The notes beneath the pieces are model-generated. The model saw only the letters and a list, made by a program, of their open reading frames with translations. It searched no databases and was not told the DNA's origin. Position numbers and translations under genes: made by a program. A stretch of 64,000 nucleotides of DNA. It comes from Arthrobacter sp. TMP15 (lineage in GTDB: Bacteria > Actinomycetota > Actinomycetes > Actinomycetales > Micrococcaceae). This document shows, in pieces, positions 50,010 to 59,552 of this stretch (positions within the stretch are counted from its first letter, which is position 1; every line of letters begins with the position of its first letter). The DNA lies in NCBI RefSeq assembly GCF_039529835.1, contig NZ_CP154262.1, forward strand, positions 1,674,001 through 1,738,000, read 5' to 3'.

Positions 50010-52091
50010 ATGAGCCTTGCGCAAGAGATCAATCGTATAGTTGCACCATTTGAAGTCATCAGTGATTTTAAGCCTGCCGGTGATCAGCCGGCTGCCATTA
50101 AAGAACTTACTGAGCGCATCAACAACGGTGAAAAAGACGTGGTGCTCTTGGGTGCCACTGGAACAGGTAAGTCGGCAACAACAGCATGGCTGATCGAACA
50201 AGTTCAACGACCCACCCTTGTCATGGTTCAAAACAAAACACTGGCAGCTCAGCTTGCCAACGAATTCCGTGAACTATTGCCCAACAATGCGGTTGAGTAC
50301 TTCGTGTCTTACTACGACTACTACCAGCCTGAAGCTTATGTGCCCCAGTCTGACACCTTCATTGAAAAAGACTCTTCCGTCAACGAAGAAGTTGAACGGC
50401 TCAGACACTCGGCCACCAATGCCCTGCTGACTCGTCGAGACGTGATAGTTGTTGCCACCGTTTCCTGCATCTACGGTCTGGGCACTCCAGAAGAGTACGT
50501 GGCGGGGATGGTAACCCTGACACGCGGCGATCAAATGAACCGCGACGATCTACTGCGAAAATTTGTGAGCATGCAGTATGCCCGCAACGACATTGACTTC
50601 CACCGTGGAACGTTCCGGGTCCGTGGGGACACAGTTGAGATCATCCCCATGTACGAAGAGCAGGCCATCAGGATTGAGTTCTTCGGTGATGAAATTGAGA
50701 ACATCCATACGCTGCACCCGCTAACCGGAGAGATCATCCGGGAAGAAAATGAAATGTATGTTTTCCCTGCCTCCCATTACGTAGCGGGACCGGAACGGAT
50801 GGCGCGCGCCGTCAAACAAATCGAAGACGAATTAGCGATCCGCACCCAAGAGCTGGAAAGCCAAAACAAACTTCTCGAGGCACAGCGGTTGCGCATGCGC
50901 ACCACCTATGACTTGGAGATGATGGAGCAGATGGGCTTCTGCAACGGCATCGAAAACTACTCCCGGCACATCGACGGGAGGTCCCAAGGCAGCGCCCCAC
51001 ACTGTCTGATCGATTACTTCCCGGATGACTTCTTGCTTGTCATCGACGAATCCCATGTGACAGTTCCACAAATTGGTGCAATGTATGAGGGCGATATGTC
51101 CCGCAAACGAACCTTGGTGGACCATGGTTTCCGGCTACCCTCCGCCATGGATAACAGGCCGCTGAAGTGGGATGAATTCTTAGAACGAGTTGGCCAGACG
51201 GTCTACCTCTCGGCGACGCCAGGTAAATACGAGCTGGGCATGTCCGATGGCTACGTCCAACAGATCATTCGGCCAACCGGTTTGATCGACCCGCAGATTG
51301 TTGTGAAACCATCCCAAGATCAGATCAATGACTTGCTGGGTGAAATCCGTAAACGGACCGCGAAAAATGAGCGTGTCCTTGTCACGACTTTGACGAAGCG
51401 GATGTCTGAAGACCTGACCGATTATTTGCTGGGTAACGGTATTAAGGTTCAGTACCTTCACTCGGACGTTGACACGCTGCGACGAGTTGAGCTGCTGCGC
51501 GAGCTGCGCATGGGTGTTTTTGACGTCCTGGTCGGCATCAATCTGCTGCGCGAGGGTTTGGACTTACCCGAGGTCTCACTTGTTAGTATCCTTGACGCCG
51601 ATAAGGAGGGGTTCCTCCGCTCCTCAACATCCCTGATCCAAACCATCGGCCGTGCCGCCCGTAACGTCTCCGGTGAGGTGCACATGTACGCGGACAGGAT
51701 CACGGCGTCAATGGAATTTGCCATTGACGAAACAAACCGGCGTCGTGAGATTCAGGTCAATTACAACTTGGCACACGGGATAGACCCGCAGCCGCTGCGT
51801 AAGAAGATCGCCGACATCACCGACCAGCTGGCACGAGAAGACGCCGACACCGCTGCACTGCTTGAAGAGGCCCGGAGCAAGCGAGAAGGCTCTAGCAAGA
51901 AAAAGCCTATCCGAAACGACGGTCTAGCTGCACGTCCTGCAGCTGAACTTATTAGCTTGATTGAGGAGCTCACGGCACAAATGCACGGAGCCGCAGCTGA
52001 TTTGCACTTTGAATTAGCAGCACGTTTGCGCGATGAAGTAGGGGATCTGAAGAAGGAGCTGCGCCAGATGCGCGAGGCAGGTCACGCCTGA
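50010..52091 (+). CDS. uvrB: UvrABC system protein B
   Basis: UvrB is the damage-verifying helicase of nucleotide excision repair; it takes damage from UvrA and recruits UvrC. The 693-residue protein has [13 protein letters not shown] (Walker A), [12 protein letters not shown], the beta-hairpin [20 protein letters not shown] that clamps [15 protein letters not shown] (DESH), the helicase end with QTIGRAARN, and the C-terminal UVR motif ([19 protein letters not shown]). ATG at 50010 is preferred over an in-frame upstream start at 49983. No SOS-type box was seen in the 147 bases before it, unlike before uvrA. Confidence 0.97.
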   Translation: MSLAQEINRIVAPFEVISDFKPAGDQPAAIKELTERINNGEKDVVLLGATGTGKSATTAWLIEQVQRPTLVMVQNKTLAAQLANEFRELLPNNAVEYFVSYYDYYQPEAYVPQSDTFIEKDSSVNEEVERLRHSATNALLTRRDVIVVATVSCIYGLGTPEEYVAGMVTLTRGDQMNRDDLLRKFVSMQYARNDIDFHRGTFRVRGDTVEIIPMYEEQAIRIEFFGDEIENIHTLHPLTGEIIREENEMYVFPASHYVAGPERMARAVKQIEDELAIRTQELESQNKLLEAQRLRMRTTYDLEMMEQMGFCNGIENYSRHIDGRSQGSAPHCLIDYFPDDFLLVIDESHVTVPQIGAMYEGDMSRKRTLVDHGFRLPSAMDNRPLKWDEFLERVGQTVYLSATPGKYELGMSDGYVQQIIRPTGLIDPQIVVKPSQDQINDLLGEIRKRTAKNERVLVTTLTKRMSEDLTDYLLGNGIKVQYLHSDVDTLRRVELLRELRMGVFDVLVGINLLREGLDLPEVSLVSILDADKEGFLRSSTSLIQTIGRAARNVSGEVHMYADRITASMEFAIDETNRRREIQVNYNLAHGIDPQPLRKKIADITDQLAREDADTAALLEEARSKREGSSKKKPIRNDGLAARPAAELISLIEELTAQMHGAAADLHFELAARLRDEVGDLKKELRQMREAGHA

Positions 52092-52113
52092 GGAGAACAC
52101 AGACCACAGGTGC

Positions 52114-53415
52114 TTAGGCGCGCACCATGGCCAGCAGTCGGGCGAAGATACCCTCGCCATCGTCAGCTATGCCGTCGTGGTGAAAGTCAGCGGTTTCCCA
52201 CACCTGTAGGCCGTTTACGGCTGCCGCGGTGGCCAGGGAGATGTCCCTGTCAACAAAAATATCGTCCGTGTACACGGCTGCGGCAGCCGGAACGGTGTTC
52301 CGGCCCAACTGTTCACGATCATAAAGTGGTCCCCAACCCGCCGTCCGTGCGGCCAGCACATCGGCCAGTTCTTTGAGAGGCACCAGGGCTGGGTCCTGTT
52401 CGAAGTACCAAGGATAAATGGCCTCGCCTGTGAGCAACGGAACGGCGGCGTAGGGGTGGAAGTCCGGGTTATTTGCTAGCACGCGGTCAGCGGCCCAATT
52501 CGTTGCCTCACCCTGAACATAAATTGACTCGTGCATGAGCGCATAAAGCGGATTCCCGCTCCGGCTGACGTACGCTCCCACGCTGGACAAGAACGAGTCG
52601 GAGAGCCGAGCGCCGTCGGCCGTGTCAATGAAGGCGTCCTCAAGAAGGAAGTGGAGTGCGTCGAAGCGGGTGTTGCCGCCAAGAAAGTTACCCAGCATCT
52701 GTAACCGTTCGGGGGTGAGACGCTCACCCGTGGGAAGCTGCTCCGGCACCTGTTCAACGTGGTGCATGATGCGCGTGAGAGTATCCCTGTCCCGTGGATA
52801 TTTGGCGAAGTATTCCGCATTCCGGCTGCGCAGGCGTTTAAAAGTGGCCTGGTATACCTGATCTGCCGGACCCGAAAGGGGCCCCAGGCCACCGGTGACG
52901 AGTGCCTCCTTGACACCCTCGGGGGCAAAAGAGAGGTAACTGAGGGCGCAGAAACCGCCAAAGCTCTGACCAAAAATACTCCAGGGTCCAGAAGCAAGTG
53001 CGTGCCTGATCAATTCGGCATCAGCCACGATGTCAGTGGCACGGAAGTGTGAGAGATAATTTGCTTGCGCGGCCGTGTCACCCACCAGCGGCAGCGTCTG
53101 CCGGTTGGCTGGTGTGGACAGGCCGGTTCCACGCTGGTCTAGCATCAGAACACGGAAACTCTTGACGGCTTCTTTGAGCCATCCTGCCATGCCTGCGGGG
53201 CGGTTACCCTTCCCTCCGGGACCTCCCTGAAGGAACAACAACCACGGTAAATCTATGTGTTTGGGATCGCTTAGTTCCCTGGCGAAGACTTCAATTGAGG
53301 GGCCGCCTGGATGGGTATGATCCAAGGGAACAGTGAAGTAATGGTCCTGCGCACGCAGACCTCGGACCTCGAACGGGGCCAAAGAACGGTGCACGGCAGA
53401 CTTTGCCAGCGTCAT
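52114..53415 (-). CDS. Alpha/beta-fold hydrolase, prolyl aminopeptidase type (S33)
   Basis: A 433-residue serine hydrolase of peptidase family S33. The oxyanion element is LLFLQGGPGGKG (residues about 60-71), the nucleophile elbow GQSFGGFC, and the N-terminal FTVPLDHTHPGGPSIEVFAREL fits proline iminopeptidases. A His near the C-terminus (ADFHHDGIADDGEG) is the likely catalytic one. It probably removes N-terminal residues from peptides. It is the third gene of the operon with the GNAT gene and the helicase, its start overlapping the GNAT stop by four bases. A weak hairpin overlaps its stop near 52109-52126. Confidence 0.88.
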   Translation of the reverse strand: MTLAKSAVHRSLAPFEVRGLRAQDHYFTVPLDHTHPGGPSIEVFARELSDPKHIDLPWLLFLQGGPGGKGNRPAGMAGWLKEAVKSFRVLMLDQRGTGLSTPANRQTLPLVGDTAAQANYLSHFRATDIVADAELIRHALASGPWSIFGQSFGGFCALSYLSFAPEGVKEALVTGGLGPLSGPADQVYQATFKRLRSRNAEYFAKYPRDRDTLTRIMHHVEQVPEQLPTGERLTPERLQMLGNFLGGNTRFDALHFLLEDAFIDTADGARLSDSFLSSVGAYVSRSGNPLYALMHESIYVQGEATNWAADRVLANNPDFHPYAAVPLLTGEAIYPWYFEQDPALVPLKELADVLAARTAGWGPLYDREQLGRNTVPAAAAVYTDDIFVDRDISLATAAAVNGLQVWETADFHHDGIADDGEGIFARLLAMVRA

Positions 53416-53918
53416 GAGCGGGCCTCGCTGTTTAGGGGTGCACCGAAACCGTCCAATGCGGCACCGTCCAGCCGGAAAACATGCCAGCCATCCATCGGGG
53501 CTGCACCGAGGGAATGGTAGAACTTGATGGATGGTTCATTCCAGTCAAGAACGCTCCATTCCACTCGGGCATAGCCACGCTCCACGGCAATCTGAGCCAA
53601 TCTGCGCAGCAATGCCTTCCCATATCCACCGCCGCGAGCGTCGGGGCGCACGTACAGATCTTCAAGGTGGATCCCATGGGTGCCTTCCCAAGTGGAATAG
53701 TTCAGGAACCAGAGCGCAAAACCCACAATCGGCTCGCCCGCGACGGGGGAGTCAACCACGTGAGCGTAAATCTGCGGGTTGTCACCAAAAAGGTTCGCGT
53801 GGAGCATCTCGGTGGTGTTGACCACCGCATCCGGTTCCTTTTCGTAAACAGCCAGATCGTGAATCATGCCAAGTATGGCGGGGACATCAGCGGGCACGGC
53901 AGTGCGGGGAAAACTCAT
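53412..53918 (-). CDS. GNAT family N-acetyltransferase (SSAT-like)
   Basis: A 168-residue GNAT protein close to diamine N-acetyltransferases. Motifs: TAVPADVPAILGMIHDLAVYEK at the N-terminus, DNPQIYAHVVDSP, LEDLYVRPDARGGGYGKALL (motif A, acetyl-CoA loop R-G-G-G-Y-G) and EWSVLDWNEPSIKFYHSLGA (motif B with the tyrosine that may act as the acid). The substrate may be spermidine, a diamine or an amino acid. Its ATG at 53918 is 21 bases past the helicase stop and its end overlaps the aminopeptidase start. Confidence 0.92.
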   Translation of the reverse strand: MSFPRTAVPADVPAILGMIHDLAVYEKEPDAVVNTTEMLHANLFGDNPQIYAHVVDSPVAGEPIVGFALWFLNYSTWEGTHGIHLEDLYVRPDARGGGYGKALLRRLAQIAVERGYARVEWSVLDWNEPSIKFYHSLGAAPMDGWHVFRLDGAALDGFGAPLNSEARS

Positions 53919-53939
53919 GCCTGAAGCTTATCGCGCCGC

Positions 53940-56477
53940 TTACATTCGGCTGAATTCCTGCAATATTACTACGGCGGCGCCGGCCTCGTTTGAGGCCTCA
54001 AGGTCCACTGTGGCGTGCATATGCCAATCGTGATTTCCTTCCGGGTCCACGATCGTCTGACGGACACTCCAGCTGTCGGAGGAAGGGTTGATATGCAGCA
54101 GCGCTGGCCCACGTGCCGCAGGACCGCACTCAAGATACTCATGCTCGTCCCAGTAGTTATCCAACGCATCAGCCCAACGATCGGCATCCCAGCCGTTGTC
54201 GCCGTCGAGCTTTCCCAAAGCATCAAAGTCATCATCGGCGGCAAGCTCAACCCGGCGGAACATTTCATTGCGCACCATGACCTTAAACGCACGGGCGTTA
54301 TCGGTGAGCCTGGGCGGAGCCGGTGGCAGGGAAGTTTGTTCAACCGCATCCGCAGTGTCACCACTTGTCATTTTCTCCCACTCATCCAAGAGGCTGGAGT
54401 CCACCTGGCGGACAAGTTCACCGAGCCACGAGATAATGTCCTCAAGGTCCTCACGCAGCGCGTCCTGCGGCACTGTCTGACGCAGGGCCTTGTACGCGTC
54501 GGTGAGGTAACGCAGCACAATGCCCTCAGAGCGGGCCAGGGAATAGTACTGAACGTACTCACCAAAGTTCATGGCCCGTTCATACATATCGCGGATGATC
54601 GATTTCGGGCTGAGCTCAAAGTCGCCCATCCACGGGGCAGCTTTGCCGTAGACCTCGAAGGCTTCGAAAAGCATTTCCGCCAGCGGCATGGGATACGTCA
54701 CCTCGTCGAGGATAGCCATGCGCTCGTCATACTCAATGCCCTCACTCTTCATGGCCGCAACTTTCTCGGTGCGTTCACGCTTGAGCTGGGCAGAGAGGAT
54801 TTGGCGTGGTTTCTCCAACGTCGACTCAATCACTGAGATGACGTCGAGGGCGTAACTGGGCGACTCAGCATCAAGTAAGTCAAGAGCTGCAAGTGCAAAA
54901 GGGGAGAGTGGTTGATTCAGTGCAAAGTTCATTTGCAGATGAACTGTGAGCCGCACTGTACGACCGTCAGCTTCCAACTCATTCTCAGGGATGCGTTCAA
55001 CCACGCCAGCACCCAGAAGCTCCCTGTACATGCCGATTGCCTTGCGCATCAACACTCGCTGCTTCGAGGGCGATTCATGGTTTCTTGTCAGCAGTGTCTT
55101 GGCCGCCTGAAAAGGATCACCCGGGCGCTCCAGCAGGTTCAACAACATCGCGTGAGTGACGGTGAAACTTGATGTTAGGGGCTCAGGTACTGACTCCGCC
55201 AGCCGCTTGAATGTTGGCTCCCCCCAACTGACAAACCCGGAAATGGGCTTCTTCTTGACCACCTGGCGGAGTTTCTTTTGGTCGTCACCAAACTTCGCCA
55301 CGGCCTTGGCCATTGATTTCGCGTTTTCAATCACATGATCGGGGGCCTGCACAATGACAGTGCCTGCCGTGTCATAACCTGCACGCCCTGCACGCCCTGC
55401 AATTTGTTGGAATTCACGCACCTGCAAAACCCGAGTTTTAACGCCGTCGTACTTACTCAACGCTGTCAACAACACGGTGCGGATGGGCACGTTGATGCCC
55501 ACACCGAGTGTGTCAGTGCCACAAATAACCTTTAACAGTCCAGCCTGGGCCAGCTGTTCCACCAGGCGGCGGTACTTCGGGAGCATACCGGCGTGGTGTA
55601 CACCAATGCCGTGCCGAACCAGACGGTTCAAGGTTTTGCCAAAGCCCGCGGAGAAACGGAACCCCGCAATGAGCTCACCAATTTTGTCCTTTTCCTCACG
55701 GGTGCATACATTGATGCTCATCAGGTTCTGGGCACGGTCGATCGCTTCGGCTTGGCTAAAGTGCACCACATAAACAGGGACCTGCTTGGTGGCGAGCAAC
55801 TCTTCGAGGGATTCGTGCACGCCTGTTTGCACGTAGTAGTAGTGCAGTGGGATGGGCCGCTCGGCCGAGGAAACCGTTGTGGTGACCCGGTTCGTCAATT
55901 CCGTCAGTTCACGCTCGAACCGGCTGACATCGCCCAATGTGGCGCTCATAAGCAGGAACTGGGACTGCGGCAGTTCCAACAGTGGAAGCTGCCAAGCCCA
56001 ACCTCGTTGGGGGTCCGAGTAGTAATGAAATTCATCCATGATAACCACACCGGCATCCGCGTTTTCACCTTCACGGAGGGCAATGTTCGCCAAAATTTCG
56101 GCCGTGCAGCAAATAATGGGTGCATCCTGGTTTACGGAAGAATCGCCTGTGATCATGCCAACATTCTCGGGACCGAAGATCTCACACAGCGCAAAAAACT
56201 TCTCCGAAACAAGCGCCTTAATAGGAGCCGTATAGTAGCTCGCTGCGCCACGGGCCATGGCATTGAAATGTGCCGCAATGGCCACCAATGATTTGCCCGA
56301 ACCCGTGGGTGTAGACAAGATCACGTTGTTTCCACTGACAAGTTCCAGCGCGGCTTCTTCTTGGGCCGGATACAGTTCCAGCCCCCGCTCAAGGGTCCAC
56401 TCCAAAAACGCGTCCAAAACGTCGTCATCGGTGGCAGTCTGCGGATTCAGGGTGGCTAGCTGTTCAAGAAGATTCAT
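53940..56477 (-). CDS. Ski2-like DEAD/DEAH-box helicase with DUF3516
   Basis: An 845-residue superfamily II helicase. Walker A is STPTGSGKSL, then YYTAPIKALVSEKF, CTAEILANIALRE, the DEFH motif VVIMDEFHYYSD, MSATLGD and the C-terminal helicase motif QIAGRAGRAGYD. The C-terminal half matches the DUF3516 domain found with these actinobacterial helicases. The Ski2-like order suggests an RNA helicase acting in RNA turnover or a ribosome-linked process; the substrate is not known. ATG at 56477. First gene of the three-gene operon on the minus strand (helicase, GNAT, aminopeptidase). Confidence 0.9.
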   Translation of the reverse strand: MNLLEQLATLNPQTATDDDVLDAFLEWTLERGLELYPAQEEAALELVSGNNVILSTPTGSGKSLVAIAAHFNAMARGAASYYTAPIKALVSEKFFALCEIFGPENVGMITGDSSVNQDAPIICCTAEILANIALREGENADAGVVIMDEFHYYSDPQRGWAWQLPLLELPQSQFLLMSATLGDVSRFERELTELTNRVTTTVSSAERPIPLHYYYVQTGVHESLEELLATKQVPVYVVHFSQAEAIDRAQNLMSINVCTREEKDKIGELIAGFRFSAGFGKTLNRLVRHGIGVHHAGMLPKYRRLVEQLAQAGLLKVICGTDTLGVGINVPIRTVLLTALSKYDGVKTRVLQVREFQQIAGRAGRAGYDTAGTVIVQAPDHVIENAKSMAKAVAKFGDDQKKLRQVVKKKPISGFVSWGEPTFKRLAESVPEPLTSSFTVTHAMLLNLLERPGDPFQAAKTLLTRNHESPSKQRVLMRKAIGMYRELLGAGVVERIPENELEADGRTVRLTVHLQMNFALNQPLSPFALAALDLLDAESPSYALDVISVIESTLEKPRQILSAQLKRERTEKVAAMKSEGIEYDERMAILDEVTYPMPLAEMLFEAFEVYGKAAPWMGDFELSPKSIIRDMYERAMNFGEYVQYYSLARSEGIVLRYLTDAYKALRQTVPQDALREDLEDIISWLGELVRQVDSSLLDEWEKMTSGDTADAVEQTSLPPAPPRLTDNARAFKVMVRNEMFRRVELAADDDFDALGKLDGDNGWDADRWADALDNYWDEHEYLECGPAARGPALLHINPSSDSWSVRQTIVDPEGNHDWHMHATVDLEASNEAGAAVVILQEFSRM

Positions 56478-56832
56478 GGTCTTCCCAGCTTAGGCGCTCG
56501 GGACTGCGGCAGGAGAACGCTGTGGGTGACACTCCAAGCGCCACCCTCACACTGCGCGGGTCTGCCACGCGCTGCATGAGGTTCCGCAACATGGCAATTG
56601 CTCTCTGCCGGGCTGGCGGTCAGGCATTCTGGAGTGATCGGCATAAACATGAGAATCCGGTACTTCTCCCAGTTCGAGGCGTAGGCCAAATGCCTGCTCG
56701 AGGCCCCCTGGAGCCGGATAAGCGGGTAGATTTTGAGCAGGAGCATTCCGTTCTCCCCCAGAGGCGTATACGGCGAGGGAATTCGGTATGGTGATTCCGT
56801 ATCGCAACATTTCTATGGTGGGAGAGAAACTA
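56478..56832. other. Intergenic DNA before the PIG-L gene
   Basis: About 355 bases hold the divergent promoters of the helicase operon and the PIG-L gene. Open frames (for example 56547-56882 minus) cross it but have no binding site or motif. A near-repeat ATTCGGTAT / ATTCCGTAT lies at the PIG-L end; no operator could be established. Confidence 0.4.
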
Positions 56833-57531
56833 ATGACAGCACTTCTGGAGTTTCCCCAGGACTGGCAGCGGGCATTGATCATCGTTGCCCATCCCGACGA
56901 CCCTGAATACGGGATGGCAGCAGCAGTGGCTCAGTGGCTCGCCGCCGGCAAGGAGGTTAGTTATGTGCTTGCCACACGAGGCGAAGCAGGGATCGCTGGA
57001 CTAGCACCGGAAAAATCTGGACCCCTGCGCACTCGTGAACAAGAGAATGCGTGCGCCGTCATTGGCGTGAGTGATCTGGTCATCCTTGACCATCCCGACG
57101 GGAGAATTCTCGAGGGCCTGGCGCTAAGACGCGATTTGGCTCGGCAGATCCGTCGGGTGCGTCCTGACGTGGTGCTGACACTAAACCACCGCGACGAATG
57201 GGGCCCTGGTCGCTGGAATACGGCCGACCACCGGGCTGTTGGGCGGGCCGTTCTGGACGCAGTTGCTGATGCTGACAATGAATGGATCTTCCCCGAGTTA
57301 TTAGAGGAGGGGTTTGCCCGTCATAAAACTCGTTGGGTGGCGCTTAGCTCCCCGCAGCCCACACACGCCCAAACAGTCTCGGCCGAGAGCATCGAGATGG
57401 CCGTAGCTTCCCTGGCGGAACACAAGGAATATTTAGTTGCTCTAAGCGCGGATCCCGTGGTGGATCAAGCCCGGAAACAGGTGGAGAGGGTTACGGAGGG
57501 CGGCACGGTGGACTTTGAGCTGTACGGCTAG
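56833..57531 (+). CDS. PIG-L family (LmbE-like) deacetylase
   Basis: A 232-residue zinc deacetylase of the LmbE/PIG-L type. The zinc motif AHPDDPEYG is at residues 19-27 (H20, D22, D23) and the third ligand is H133 in NTADHRAVG, with HRDEWGP just before. Related enzymes deacetylate N-acetylglucosaminyl compounds; MshB and Mca of mycothiol metabolism are in this family, so a link to mycothiol conjugates is possible but not shown. ATG at 56833 with GGGAGAGAA upstream is better placed than an ATG at 56788. Single gene. Confidence 0.9.
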   Translation: MTALLEFPQDWQRALIIVAHPDDPEYGMAAAVAQWLAAGKEVSYVLATRGEAGIAGLAPEKSGPLRTREQENACAVIGVSDLVILDHPDGRILEGLALRRDLARQIRRVRPDVVLTLNHRDEWGPGRWNTADHRAVGRAVLDAVADADNEWIFPELLEEGFARHKTRWVALSSPQPTHAQTVSAESIEMAVASLAEHKEYLVALSADPVVDQARKQVERVTEGGTVDFELYG

Positions 57532-57646
57532 GGGCTCCTGGGAGATTCCCGCTTCCACGCCTCGATTCCGGCGACAGTAACGCCCCCCAGTTGTGAGAGG
57601 AAAGAATACCGACAGGGAGGGCGTACCTACAGGGCGGCTGAGCGTG

Positions 57647-57678
57647 GCCGCAGACAATGGTAGCCGCAGACAATGTCA
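57647..57678. repeat. Near-tandem repeat GCCGCAGACAATG, two copies
   Basis: GCCGCAGACAATG occurs at 57647-57659 and 57663-57675 with a three-base step between. It lies between the PIG-L gene and the ABC exporter operon. Confidence 0.8.
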
Positions 57679-57703
57679 GGGGCTAGGAGTAAGTTATGAG
57701 CAG

Positions 57704-57726
57704 AGTGCCAATTGATAATTTGCACT
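57704..57726. promoter_or_regulatory. Predicted GntR (YtrA-type) operator over a GATAAT box
   Basis: AGTGCCAATT-GAT-AATTTGCACT is an imperfect 23-bp dyad (one mismatch, C/T, in each arm), with outer AGTGC/GCACT. It covers GATAAT (57714-57719), a good -10 box, and ends 18 bases before the GTG start of the first ABC gene. A YtrA-type GntR regulator is encoded at the operon's end and would bind here. No clear -35 is present. Confidence 0.65.
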
Positions 57727-57743
57727 AAGCCACAGGAGGATGC

Positions 57744-59552
57744 GTGCTGCTGAAACTGATTGCCCGCAATCTGGCCCCGCACAAGGGGCCGTTAATTGCC
57801 ATTGTGCTGCTGCAGTTCCTCTCAACGCTGGGTACGTTGTATCTGCCTACGCTGAACGCCGACATCATTGATGACGGGGTGGTCAAAGGCAATATTGATG
57901 TCATCTGGAGTTTGGGCCAGTGGATGCTGCTGATCACCGCTGGCCAAATTGTTTGTGCAATCACAGCTACTTTTCTCAGCGCACGGCTTGCTATGGGAGT
58001 AGGACGGCAGATCCGCCGTGACCTCTTCAACAAGGTGGAGACGTTCTCCTCCCAAGAGGTTGGCACCATTGGCGCGCCCTCATTGATCACCCGCACCACC
58101 AACGATGTCCAGCAGGTCCAGATGCTCACATTGATGTCGTTCACCTTGATGGTGACAGCGCCCATTATGAGCATTGGTGGTGTGATCCTAGCCATGGCGC
58201 AGGACGTCCCCCTCTCGGCTCTGCTGCTTGTTATCCTGCCGGTGCTGATCGTCGCCATAGGGTTGCTTGTGCGGGTTCTTGTCCCCACGTTCCGAAGGGT
58301 CCAACGACAGCTCGATGACATCAATGGTGTACTGCGCGAGCAGATCACGGGCATCAGTGTCATCCGGGCCTTTGGCCGCAGAGACTATGAAGCTGCACGT
58401 TTTGCCGCGGCTAATGGGGCTCTGACTGCCTCGCAATTGCGCGCAGGACGGCTCATGGCATTGATGTTTCCCATCATCTTTTTCGTTGTCAATGTCACTA
58501 GCGTTGGTGTGCTGTGGTTTGGTGGGCAGCGTATTGACTCCGGTGAGATGCAAATTGGTGCGCTGACAGCGTTCCTTAGCTACATTATGCAAATACTCAT
58601 GGCCGTAATGATGGCCATGTTTATGTTCATGATGATCCCCCGCGCTGCCGTCAGCGCCGAACGCATTTGTGAAGTCCTGGACACTGACTCAAGCGTGATT
58701 GACGCACCCAACGCCATCAGTGTGGCCAAGCTCGACGCCGTACTGCACGTCCGCGACGCTGCTTTCCGTTATCCCGGAGCTAAAGACCCCGTTCTTTCCG
58801 GAGTCACCTTTAGTGCAGCTCCGGGAACCACCACGGCGATCATCGGGTCAACTGGAAGCGGCAAATCAACACTTGTGAACCTGATCCCCAGGCTGCTGGA
58901 TACCACCCATGGTGAGATCGAGTTGGGCGGGTACAACATCAGGGAAGTTACTCTGGCTGGGCTGCGCGGATCCATCGGCCTGGTACCCCAGAAGGCATAC
59001 CTGTTTACGGGGACAGTTGCCAGCAACCTGCGGATGGGCAATCCCGACGCCACAGATGAGCAATTGTGGGCGGCATTGGCCACCGCACAGGCAGCCGGAT
59101 TTGTTCGCGCAATGCCGGGGGGACTGGACGCCCCCATAGGTCAAGGGGGATCCAACGTTTCTGGTGGTCAGCGTCAGCGACTTTGCATTGCTCGCGCGAT
59201 CATGGCAGCGCCCTCTGTGTATTTATTTGACGACAGTTTTTCCGCCCTTGACTATGCCACCGACGCAAAGCTGCGGGCGGCACTGAAACCAATCACTCGC
59301 CAGGCCGCTGTGCTGGTGGTAGCTCAACGGGTGGGCACAATCCAAGACGCTGACAATATCCTAGTGCTGGATGAAGGACGCCTTGTGGGGCAAGGCACGC
59401 ACGAGCAACTGCTCATTTCGTGCCCCACCTACCAAGAGATTGTCACCTCCCAACTCAGCACAGGTCACGAACCGCGTGCCGCAGGGGATCAGGCCACAGG
59501 GGATCAGGCCACAGCGGATCGTGCCACAGAAGAGCAGGAGAGCCCGGCATGA
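57744..59552 (+). CDS. ABC exporter subunit with degenerate nucleotide site
   Basis: A 602-residue ABC exporter half: six helices, then a nucleotide-binding domain. Walker A is GSTGSGKST (about 369), signature NVSGGQRQR, Walker B YLFDDSFSALD. After the Walker B Asp (496), the catalytic Glu is replaced by Asp (497), and the switch His is Gln (Q528 in VVAQRVGTIQDAD). It thus forms the degenerate site of a heterodimer with the next gene product, as in TmrAB or BmrCD. The C-terminal tail carries a repeated GDQAT. GTG at 57744 has AGGAGG ahead; it follows a likely GntR operator. Drug, lipid or peptide export is possible. Confidence 0.93.
   Translation: MLLKLIARNLAPHKGPLIAIVLLQFLSTLGTLYLPTLNADIIDDGVVKGNIDVIWSLGQWMLLITAGQIVCAITATFLSARLAMGVGRQIRRDLFNKVETFSSQEVGTIGAPSLITRTTNDVQQVQMLTLMSFTLMVTAPIMSIGGVILAMAQDVPLSALLLVILPVLIVAIGLLVRVLVPTFRRVQRQLDDINGVLREQITGISVIRAFGRRDYEAARFAAANGALTASQLRAGRLMALMFPIIFFVVNVTSVGVLWFGGQRIDSGEMQIGALTAFLSYIMQILMAVMMAMFMFMMIPRAAVSAERICEVLDTDSSVIDAPNAISVAKLDAVLHVRDAAFRYPGAKDPVLSGVTFSAAPGTTTAIIGSTGSGKSTLVNLIPRLLDTTHGEIELGGYNIREVTLAGLRGSIGLVPQKAYLFTGTVASNLRMGNPDATDEQLWAALATAQAAGFVRAMPGGLDAPIGQGGSNVSGGQRQRLCIARAIMAAPSVYLFDDSFSALDYATDAKLRAALKPITRQAAVLVVAQRVGTIQDADNILVLDEGRLVGQGTHEQLLISCPTYQEIVTSQLSTGHEPRAAGDQATGDQATADRATEEQESPA
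59484..59528 (+). repeat. 15-bp tandem repeat at the ABC gene end
   Basis: GGGGATCAGGCCACA occurs twice and once more with three changes. It encodes the repeated tail G-D-Q-A-T, G-D-Q-A-T, A-D-R-A-T of the first ABC subunit, ending 24 bases before its stop. Confidence 0.9.

Noticed and set aside
54015-54836. Long plus-strand frame across the helicase gene
   Set aside because: It is antisense to a clearly conserved helicase and has no motif; a composition shadow.
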